A program made the position numbers and the translations under genes. Below the pieces are notes generated by a model. It had not been told where the DNA came from, did not search any database, and saw only the letters and a program-made list of their open reading frames with translations. From Ruminococcaceae bacterium UBA3323 (GTDB lineage: Bacteria > Bacillota > Clostridia > Oscillospirales > Acutalibacteraceae), in assembly GCA_002361935.1 (NCBI GenBank), contig DESD01000035.1, positions 12,396 to 58,216 on the forward strand: a DNA stretch of 45,821 nt, read 5' to 3'. Below, one piece after another: positions 40,437 through 45,821 of this stretch (the first letter of the stretch is position 1; each line of letters opens with the position of its first letter).

Positions 40437-41289
40437 AATATTCTTTTAAAAATTCCTTAACCTTTTCAGTGTTCTTTTGTCCCTGAAGATATCCAAGCTG
40501 ATAAATGGATTCAAGCTTTGTAATATCCCTTTCCATTGAAGAACAGTTGAGCGGCTTGGCAGGCCGGATTACAAAAATGTTTCCTTTTTTCTCTTCCTCT
40601 TCAACAAATTTTCTTTGCTCATTATACATAGTATGGCGGTTAACCAATGCTTCTGTAAGCTTCGGATATTTTTTGTAAAGCCGTTTGATAAGCTTTGCTG
40701 CCGAAACAGGCTGCTTTACAAAGCTTTCATCCTGCGTAAGGATAACAACAATTTTTTTGCAGCCGTCATCCATTGCCCGCTTCAGCGGAATGGAATCTGC
40801 AACACCGCCGTCAAAATATTTTATTTCTCCGATATCAACACCGTTGGTCACAAGCGGCATGGAACAGCTTGCTCTGATAATCGGGCAACCGTATTCCCTT
40901 AAATCCTTTGGATAAAAGTATTCTGCCTTTCCGGTTTCGGCGTTTGTCAGAACAGCGCATAGGGCAGAACCGCTTTTTTCAAATTCATCATAATTAAGCG
41001 GAATCTGATTGTAGCAAAGCTCGCCGAAAATCCAATCCATATTCATAAATTCGCCTGTGTGGGTGTAAGACCAAAGCCCCATATATTTTTTGTCGTGGCA
41101 GTTATTGATAATAAAATCATGCTGGCGGCGAATGTTTTTTGCAATAAAAGATGCTGCATTGCAGGAACCCATGGATACGCCGATTACATAAGGAAAGGTA
41201 ATTCCGTTTTCAACAAAAGCATCAAGCACGCCGCTTGTAAAAATTCCGCGGTTTCCTCCGCCTTCCAAAACAAGCCCACTGTTATACAT
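40435..41289 (-). CDS. Patatin-like phospholipase
   Basis: A 284-residue lipase of the Ser-Asp dyad type: oxyanion GGGNRG (10-15), nucleophile in GVSMG (S39) and D160 in YFDGG. The rest, including the LVTNGVDIGE region and a C-terminal ITKLESIYQLGYLQG, matches bacterial patatin proteins of the RssA/YjjU kind. No signal peptide, so it acts on inner-leaflet lipids. GAAGGA precedes the ATG. Confidence 0.9.
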   Translation of the reverse strand: MYNSGLVLEGGGNRGIFTSGVLDAFVENGITFPYVIGVSMGSCNAASFIAKNIRRQHDFIINNCHDKKYMGLWSYTHTGEFMNMDWIFGELCYNQIPLNYDEFEKSGSALCAVLTNAETGKAEYFYPKDLREYGCPIIRASCSMPLVTNGVDIGEIKYFDGGVADSIPLKRAMDDGCKKIVVILTQDESFVKQPVSAAKLIKRLYKKYPKLTEALVNRHTMYNEQRKFVEEEEKKGNIFVIRPAKPLNCSSMERDITKLESIYQLGYLQGQKNTEKVKEFLKEY

Positions 41290-41337
41290 TTTCCTTCACT
41301 TCCGATAGATAAAATTAAAAATATTTTTTAGTGAAAA

Positions 41338-41368
41338 ATAAGGAACGATTTCTCGCTCCTTGTTTTTT
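41338..41368. terminator. Terminator downstream of the small membrane protein gene
   Basis: AAGGAACGA (41340-41348) and TCGCTCCTT (41353-41361), one mismatch, flanked by A and T runs on both sides. It ends the minus-strand gene at 41423; on the plus strand no gene reads into it. Confidence 0.75.
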
Positions 41369-41422
41369 GGCTATTCATTTTAAAACCAACAAGGTTTAAA
41401 CCAGCACCAAGTGGTCGGCATC

Positions 41423-41686
41423 TTACTCTGCTTTTTTAGGAGCCTTCTTTTTAGGTGCTGCTTTTTTAGCAGGTGCTTCCTCGGCAACAGCAGCCTCTTC
41501 TTCGGCAGCAGGAGCTTCTTCGGTTACATCAATGATTTCAAGATCATTGTCGCATTCAAAGAAATCGTTGTCATCAAAATACTCAGGCTCTTTTTTATCT
41601 GTAAGCTTCTGAATTGCAAAATAAATTGCGGCAGCTATGCCTGCAAGAGCAACAATAGCACCGATGATTTTTAAAAACTTATTCAT
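41423..41686 (-). CDS. Small membrane protein with acidic and Ala/Pro/Lys-rich tail
   Basis: An 87-residue protein. Residues 3-24 form a membrane helix (FLKIIGAIVALAGIAAAIYF), residues 32-66 are very acidic, and the last 20 residues are rich in Lys, Ala and Pro (PAKKAAPKKKAPKKA). I do not recognise a named family; similar tails occur in small cell-envelope or DNA-binding proteins of Clostridia. ATG at 41686 has GGAGGG upstream. Own promoter and terminator. Confidence 0.7.
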   Translation of the reverse strand: MNKFLKIIGAIVALAGIAAAIYFAIQKLTDKKEPEYFDDNDFFECDNDLEIIDVTEEAPAAEEEAAVAEEAPAKKAAPKKKAPKKAE

Positions 41687-41719
41687 AGGTTTACCCTCCA
41701 ACCTTAAATTTATAAGTAT

Positions 41720-41748
41720 ATTATATATTTATTGTATATTAAAGTCAA
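41720..41748 (-). promoter_or_regulatory. Promoter of the small membrane protein gene
   Basis: On the minus strand, TTGACT (41743-41748), 17 bp, TATAAT (41720-41725). Close to consensus. Confidence 0.85.
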
Positions 41749-41828
41749 GCAGTAAAAAATGAATAAAAAAATAACTCCAGCCGATTATAAGCAGGTAAAA
41801 TAGTAAAGTATTAAACCAACGGACAATA

Positions 41829-41857
41829 TTGTTCTTTTGCTGATTTTATGCTACTAT
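41829..41857 (+). promoter_or_regulatory. Promoter of the unknown/PPase-like gene pair
   Basis: TTGTTC (41829-41834), 17 bp, TACTAT (41852-41857) with TGC as extended -10. The -10 is part of a short TACTAT/TTAGTA dyad. Confidence 0.55.
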
Positions 41858-41900
41858 TTTAGTAACTAATAAACCGGGATTTATTGTGGAGGGGGATACG

Positions 41901-42290
41901 GTGCTGTTCTATACTTTCAATTCTCAAGAGGAACGAAGAAATCACAGCGGTTCGGCATTCATTGAAATGCAATTTTGTAAATTGCCGGTTGGAACCGCTA
42001 TAGAAAAATTAGTTTCTGTTGAAAATATAAATTATTGGCAAAACGATTCTTTGTATATCGACAATGAGAGTGCTTTTTACCTAGAATACAGTACTGTTTT
42101 TAATTGCGGTACTTATAATAATTTGAAATGCGGAACAGTAGATATTTATGGAATTAATTATTATGCTCCGTTCTTAACAGATTCTATTATTGAAAAACTC
42201 CGTAAGGATAAATTAACAGATTATGAAGTTTTGATAAAATGGCTTATTAAGTCAAAAGCATATAATGGATTTTACATTTTAGGGATGTAG
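41901..42290 (+). CDS. Unknown 129-residue protein, GTG start
   Basis: I do not recognise a named domain. The protein starts LFYTFNSQEERRNHSGSAF and ends KSKAYNGFYILGM; it is soluble, mildly acidic, with Cys at about 25, 68 and 77 and several aromatic residues. From memory, similar proteins occur in gut Clostridia without a known role. GTG at 41901 has GGAGGGGG 5-6 nt upstream; a GTG five codons earlier overlaps that site. It is followed after 29 nt by the PPase-like gene, with no terminator, so the two probably share a transcript. AT-richer than neighbouring housekeeping genes. Confidence 0.65.
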   Translation: MLFYTFNSQEERRNHSGSAFIEMQFCKLPVGTAIEKLVSVENINYWQNDSLYIDNESAFYLEYSTVFNCGTYNNLKCGTVDIYGINYYAPFLTDSIIEKLRKDKLTDYEVLIKWLIKSKAYNGFYILGM

Positions 42291-42319
42291 TAAATTCCGA
42301 TTGGTGAGAGGTTGATAAG

Positions 42320-42664
42320 ATGCACAATAACAGAGATTTTTGGGCAGCATTGGATAAATTGGCAGATAATTCGGAAATTGTAATTGACAGACCAAAAGGA
42401 ACCGCACATCCCAAATATCCTGATTTTATTTATAGGGTTGATTATGGGTATTTGAAAGATACATCCTCTATGGATGGTGCAGGGATAGATGTATGGGTTG
42501 GAAGCGGTGAAAAAAAGATTGATGCAATCATGTGTATTGTTGATTTGTTGAAAAGAGATTCGGAAATCAAAATTTTAATTGGCTGCACGGAAGAAGAAAA
42601 GCAAATTATATATCAAACTCATAACAAAACAGAATATATGAAAGGTATTTTAATTCGGCGATAA
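42320..42664 (+). CDS. Inorganic pyrophosphatase-like protein lacking a metal-binding Asp
   Basis: A 114-residue protein with DRPKGTAHPKYPDFIYRVDYGYL and MDGAGIDVWVGSG, clearly related to family I pyrophosphatases, which read NYGYIP and DGDPLDV at these places. Of the three signature Asp residues (D65, D67, D70 in E. coli), the first and third are kept (D52, D57) and the second is Ala54; Pro is Gly55. It is also shorter than the usual 160-180 residues. It may bind a phosphate compound rather than hydrolyse pyrophosphate. The C-terminal IKILIGCTEEEKQIIY and YMKGILIRR look conserved in its own subgroup. GAGAGG precedes the ATG. Confidence 0.75.
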   Translation: MHNNRDFWAALDKLADNSEIVIDRPKGTAHPKYPDFIYRVDYGYLKDTSSMDGAGIDVWVGSGEKKIDAIMCIVDLLKRDSEIKILIGCTEEEKQIIYQTHNKTEYMKGILIRR

Positions 42665-42724
42665 AGTATTCCGGCTTATGGAACCAAGCGAAAATATAAT
42701 ACAATAGGGCATCGGATTTTGATA

Positions 42725-42758
42725 TATAAAAAACCACGAACACTTTTGTTCGTGGTTT
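42725..42758 (-). terminator. Terminator of rpsT
   Basis: 12-bp perfect stem AAACCACGAACA-CTTT-TGTTCGTGGTTT; on the minus strand it runs into TTTTTTATATAT. On the plus strand the T-run is weak, but it may also stop the PPase-like transcript. Confidence 0.88.
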
Positions 42759-42806
42759 ACTTCGTTATACACTCCTGCTTACAGCAGAAGTACAATTGTT
42801 TAACAA

Positions 42807-43064
42807 TTAAGCTTTGTTAAGCTTTGCAGCAAGATTGCTCTTTTTTCTTGCAGCTGTGTTCTTATGGATAAGATTTTTAGCAGCAGCCTGATCAATCTTT
42901 TTAACAGCAGCTTTAACTGCAAGCTCCTTGTTTTCAGCATTAGCTTCAATAGCAGCATTAGCCTTTTTGATTACAGTTTTAAGCGCAGTGTTTGTTGCTT
43001 TGTTGTTTGCAGCCTTTTTAGCCTGTACCTTAACTCTTTTTTTAGCTGATTTAATATTTGGCAT
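42807..43064 (-). CDS. rpsT: 30S ribosomal protein S20 (bS20)
   Basis: An 85-residue, Lys/Ala-rich helical protein with MPNIKSAKKRV and LIHKNTAARKKSNLAAKLNKA. ATG at 43064 has AAAGGAG; an open stretch of 32 codons before it is the leader, which carries a GGGTGTACGCCC hairpin. Divergent from gpr, as in Bacillus. Confidence 0.97.
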   Translation of the reverse strand: MPNIKSAKKRVKVQAKKAANNKATNTALKTVIKKANAAIEANAENKELAVKAAVKKIDQAAAKNLIHKNTAARKKSNLAAKLNKA

Positions 43065-43131
43065 ATTTTTCACTCCTTTAGCGGATAATAATTTTAAGGG
43101 CGTACACCCAATATCTTTTAAATGCTTAAAC

Positions 43132-43160
43132 ATAGTAGCATACCTTTTGCAAAAATGCAA
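43132..43160 (-). promoter_or_regulatory. Promoter of rpsT
   Basis: On the minus strand, TTGCAT (43155-43160), 17 bp, TACTAT (43132-43137) with an extended TGC. Leader of about 60 nt. Confidence 0.75.
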
Positions 43161-43220
43161 GTATTTTTTTATTTTTAGGCATACTTTTATTAAAATTGTT
43201 GAAAAATAAGGTGATTTAAT

Positions 43221-44045
43221 TTGGAAAAACGCACAGATTTGGCAGTTGAATGCTATGAGGAAAGCCGGAAAACAAAAATAAACGGAGTTAAGGTTGTTCG
43301 TAAAAACGGCGTAACAACCGTATCTGTGCTTGATGAAAACGGCGAAAAGGAAATTGGAAAGCCTGTCGGAACCTATATAACGGTTGATGTTCCCTCCTTT
43401 GTAAATGATACGGATATTTTTGACGGAAGGCTCAGAAAGATTTCCGATATTTTAAAAAATCTTCTTCCTGCAGATTGTGACAATATTCTTGTTGCAGGTC
43501 TTGGTAATATGGATATAACGGCAGATGCATTGGGACCGAAAACAAATTCATATGTTCTCGCAACACGTCATATATCCTCTGATTTGCGCAGGGAAATGGG
43601 CTTTGAAAATCTTAAAAGCGTTTCTACTGTGCGAACAGGTGTGCTAGGTGAAACAGGGATTGAGAGCGCCGAAATCATAAAAGGCATAGTGAATGTGATT
43701 CATCCCTCGTGTGTTATTGCCGTTGATGCACTGGCTTCCTCCTCTGCCGAACGCCTCGGAACAACAGTTCAGCTTTCCGATTCGGGGATTTTCCCCGGTT
43801 CAGGGGTCGGCAACCATCGTTTTGAAATATCCGAAAAAACGCTTGGTGTGCCTGTTGTGTCAATCGGGATTCCTACAGTTGTGTCTACGGGAGTTATAAA
43901 GGGAGCAGATGATAATTCCATGTTTGTAACACCGAGAGAGATAGACAAGGTTACGGAGCAGGGCGCAAAGCTGATCGGAATGAGTATAAATGTCTGTCTG
44001 CAAAGTGATATCAGCGAAAGAGATTTGTATGCTTTGGTGGGATAA
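43221..44045 (+). CDS. gpr: Germination protease (GPR), spore-specific
   Basis: Degrades small acid-soluble spore proteins during germination. The 274-residue aspartic-type protease has the conserved RTDLAVECYEE start, VAGLGNMDITADALGP, VRTGVLGETGIESAEI, VDALASSSAERLGTTVQLSDSGI and SIGIPTVV. The N-terminal propeptide before RTDLAVE is only three residues (MEK) with TTG at 43221, shorter than the about 15 residues of the B. megaterium zymogen. TTG is supported by AAGGTG 7 nt upstream. Expected under forespore sigma-G; I do not see a confident sigma-G promoter. Confidence 0.95.
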   Translation: MEKRTDLAVECYEESRKTKINGVKVVRKNGVTTVSVLDENGEKEIGKPVGTYITVDVPSFVNDTDIFDGRLRKISDILKNLLPADCDNILVAGLGNMDITADALGPKTNSYVLATRHISSDLRREMGFENLKSVSTVRTGVLGETGIESAEIIKGIVNVIHPSCVIAVDALASSSAERLGTTVQLSDSGIFPGSGVGNHRFEISEKTLGVPVVSIGIPTVVSTGVIKGADDNSMFVTPREIDKVTEQGAKLIGMSINVCLQSDISERDLYALVG

Positions 44046-44087
44046 TTTTCTTCATTCTTTCATATATATAATGTATAAAACTTAGTT

Positions 44088-44123
44088 CAAGGATAAGAAA
44101 ATAAATGGGGTTTCTTATCCTTG
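44088..44123. other. 13-bp inverted repeat between gpr and spoIIP
   Basis: CAAGGATAAGAAA (44088-44100) and TTTCTTATCCTTG (44111-44123), perfect, 10-nt loop, with no T-run. Possibly a weak terminator of gpr; spoIIP starts 21 nt later. Confidence 0.6.
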
Positions 44124-44144
44124 TCTGTATAGTATAGGTGGATT

Positions 44145-45296
44145 ATGAAAAAGGAAATTATATCTTTTGCGGCAAATATTGCGCTGCTTTTTTGTGTTAC
44201 GGGTATTATTATCGGGATTTCTCCCCGCGTTTCGGCTAATGTAACTCAGATTGCACAGGGAATTGATAAAATTTCCAAACCTTATTCAGAAATCAAACAG
44301 GCATCTTCTGAAATCTCTATGATTATTTCAGAGAAGAATGCAGATAATAATAACACCACACAGGAAGAAGCAACGGATGTTATGAAAAACATCGCGCCTG
44401 AGGACAGCTCAGCGGATTTAGATTTAAAAAAAACACCCGATGATGTTCTTGCGTTAATGGCTGAAGCTAAAAAGACAATCAAAAAAGAAAAAGTAAAGGG
44501 CAAAACAAGCGAAGCAAATTACACGGGTGGCGGAACAATAGTAACCTTCGGAGATGTTCAGGTTCAGAGTAAAATTCCTGATTCCTTTTACAAGCTTGAT
44601 ATCGAAAATCTTTTAAAACAAAAGGCAAATCTTGAAATAAAAGATATGTCAAAACCAACGATATTGATTTACCACAGCCATACAACAGAATGTTTTACTC
44701 TTCTTGATGTGGGTTATTATACAGAGTCCACCGACCTTAAAACCAAGGATATATCCCGAAATATGGTAAGGGTCGGGGACGAAATTTGCAGGGTGCTGGA
44801 AAGCAAAGGCTTCAATGTAATTCATGACAGAGAAATCCACGATTTGTCTTATAACGAAGCTTATGCTTCCTCCAGAAAGTCCATGAACGAATATCTTGAA
44901 AAATATCCGTCAATAGATATTACTATAGATGTTCACAGAGACAGCATTACATATAAGGACGGAACAAAGGTTAAGCCAACAGCAGAGGTGGACGGCAAGA
45001 AAGCGGCACGCATGATGATTATTTCAGGCTGCGAGTATGGCAGTATATCCAATTTCCCCGATTGGGAATACAATTTAAGATTTTCCACATCGGTTGTGAA
45101 CGCCGTTAATAATAGATATCCGAATTTAATGCGCCCGATTCTGTTCTCCGAGCGTAAATATAATATGGATTTAACAAAAAATTCATTTCTGCTTGAAGTC
45201 GGAACAGAGGGCAACACGTTGGATGAAGCCTGTTACTCGGGCAGACTCTTTGCCGATGCTTTTGCCGATATGCTGCTAAAGGAATATGTAAAGTGA
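44145..45296 (+). CDS. spoIIP: Stage II sporulation protein P, peptidoglycan amidase/endopeptidase
   Basis: Part of the SpoIIDMP engulfment machine. The 383-residue protein has an N-terminal membrane anchor (about 5-25), a low-complexity region to residue 150, and the SpoIIP domain (about 165-380): ILIYHSHTTECF (zinc-binding His and Glu), ITIDVHRDS, MMIISG and FLLEVGTEGNTLDEA. Follows gpr as in Bacillus. GGTGG precedes the ATG. Confidence 0.95.
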   Translation: MKKEIISFAANIALLFCVTGIIIGISPRVSANVTQIAQGIDKISKPYSEIKQASSEISMIISEKNADNNNTTQEEATDVMKNIAPEDSSADLDLKKTPDDVLALMAEAKKTIKKEKVKGKTSEANYTGGGTIVTFGDVQVQSKIPDSFYKLDIENLLKQKANLEIKDMSKPTILIYHSHTTECFTLLDVGYYTESTDLKTKDISRNMVRVGDEICRVLESKGFNVIHDREIHDLSYNEAYASSRKSMNEYLEKYPSIDITIDVHRDSITYKDGTKVKPTAEVDGKKAARMMIISGCEYGSISNFPDWEYNLRFSTSVVNAVNNRYPNLMRPILFSERKYNMDLTKNSFLLEVGTEGNTLDEACYSGRLFADAFADMLLKEYVK

Positions 45297-45340
45297 TTTA
45301 AGGGTATGGCAACAGGATTAATAAATAAAGGACTGATAAA

Positions 45341-45613
45341 ATGAAAAAGCATCCCGTCGCATCTATTATAATTGTATGTATATTAATTGTAACGGTAGGC
45401 GCTTCCATTGCATACTACAATACAAAAAGCTTTGGCTTTGATGAAGATGCAGTTATTTTTAAGCAGGAAGAAGACGGAATTACTGTGTTTGATTACAAAA
45501 TCTATTATGATGATGTGGAGTATATTTATAATGAAACAAAGGCATATACGCCCGATTATACCTATACTCTTGGTCCACATATTGTGGATGATTTAAGCTT
45601 TCTTCAAATATAA
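45341..45613 (+). CDS. Small membrane-anchored protein of unknown function
   Basis: A 90-residue protein with a membrane segment at 7-26 (ASIIIVCILIVTVGASIAYY) followed by about 60 residues predicted outside, rich in Tyr and Asp. I recognise no family. It lies 44 nt after spoIIP, with no terminator between, so it may be made in the mother cell during sporulation; this is inference. ATG follows AAAGGACTGATAAA. Confidence 0.65.
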   Translation: MKKHPVASIIIVCILIVTVGASIAYYNTKSFGFDEDAVIFKQEEDGITVFDYKIYYDDVEYIYNETKAYTPDYTYTLGPHIVDDLSFLQI

Positions 45614-45631
45614 TGTATATATAATATATTA

Positions 45632-45657
45632 AAGGCGAAGCGGGAAGACTTCGCCTT
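45632..45657 (+). terminator. Hairpin after the small spoIIP-linked gene
   Basis: AAGGCGAAG-8 nt-CTTCGCCTT, 9 bp perfect; only a short T-rich tail (CATTTC). Confidence 0.7.
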
Positions 45658-45699
45658 CATTTCTGCCGTTTAAGAAACGCTAGGACCAGTGTAAAACTT

Positions 45700-45752
45700 T
45701 ACGAAAAAAGTTTAAAAAAAGTGTTGACATTTGGCTTTTGGTTTGGTATTAT
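45700..45752 (+). promoter_or_regulatory. Strong promoter with A-rich upstream element, probably an rRNA operon
   Basis: TTGACA (45724-45729), 17 bp, TATTAT (45747-45752), preceded by AAAAAAG and TTTAAAAAAAG tracts that look like an UP element. Start near 45759. The leader that follows ends ACCTTGAAAATT, a string typical just ahead of clostridial 16S rRNA genes. Confidence 0.75.
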
Positions 45753-45758
45753 TAACAA

Positions 45759-45821
45759 GCACTTTGCGAGAGGGAACCGAAAGGGAAGCTCAAGTGGAGT
45801 GGAAAAAGGACCTTGAAAATT
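45759..45821 (+). other. Leader transcript at the window edge, likely pre-16S rRNA
   Basis: A purine-rich, gene-free leader (GCGAGAGGGAACCGAAAGGG, then ACCTTGAAAATT). The 16S gene itself would begin beyond the window. Coding use is not suggested. Confidence 0.5.

Overview
The window is an ordinary-looking, gene-dense stretch of a low-to-moderate GC Gram-positive chromosome, most likely an endospore-forming member of the Clostridia. I favour the Oscillospirales/Ruminococcaceae side, but that is an inference. Evidence: sporulation genes gpr and spoIIP beside rpsT (the Bacillus/Clostridium order), a T-box leader before leuA, transketolase split into two genes, a methionine synthase with its reactivation domain encoded separately, a two-gene SufC/SufB-type iron-sulfur system, strong AGGAGG ribosome binding sites and sigma-A promoters with 17-bp spacers. 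No phage, insertion sequence, CRISPR array or defence island is visible.

Layout. 1-3155: a tRNA-Arg cut by the window edge, then a divergent metal-resistance locus (ArsR-AraC fusion regulator; single-domain HMA protein; Zn/Cd/Pb-type P1B ATPase with no HMA domain of its own). 3158-6075 (minus): rplM-rpsI, a terminator, then HIT, YdcF-like, NUDIX and GNAT genes. 6255-6425: a 56-codon gene whose best-placed start is ATA. 6507-10381: metF, methionine synthase reactivation domain and metH, a methionine branch. 10413-12065: SufC/SufB-like pair. 12104-13144 (minus): DUF2804 protein. 13401-16801: response regulator, ABC ATPase, ABC permease and histidine kinase, with direct-repeat boxes before the regulator and before the ATPase. 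16930-20686: DUF1846 protein, CTP synthase, VanZ-like protein. 20912-24514: membrane-anchored metallophosphoesterase fused to a PQQ-type propeller, then a GPH-type sugar symporter. 24667-26454: split transketolase. 26507-28005: two HAD phosphatases. 28039-29868: secreted protein with twelve 9-residue repeats and five FN3-like repeats. 30075-30716: phosphoribosyltransferase-like protein with an altered PRPP loop.

30881-34128: T-box leader, leuA, leuB (no leuCD here). 34241-36127: zinc-ribbon membrane protein, Tam-like methyltransferase, a palindromic intergenic element and a small HTH gene. 36259-37253: rpsF-ssb-rpsR. 37463-40033: dus-nagA-trmL, translationally coupled. 40179-42664: second small HTH gene, patatin-like lipase (minus), a small membrane protein (minus), and a pair made of an unknown 129-aa protein and a divergent pyrophosphatase-like protein. 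42807-45613: rpsT (minus), gpr, spoIIP and a small membrane-anchored protein. The last 120 bases carry a strong promoter with an A-rich upstream element and a leader that looks like the start of an rRNA operon.

I found no clearly new multi-gene system. The items best worth a second look are the ATA-start small gene, the unknown protein/pyrophosphatase-like pair at 41901-42664, the phosphoesterase-propeller/symporter pair with its 14-bp palindrome, the regulatory repeats of the RR-ABC-HK module, the promoter that runs straight into a terminator at 16814-16884, and several structured intergenic elements (7945-8025, 35718-35778, 37308-37402).
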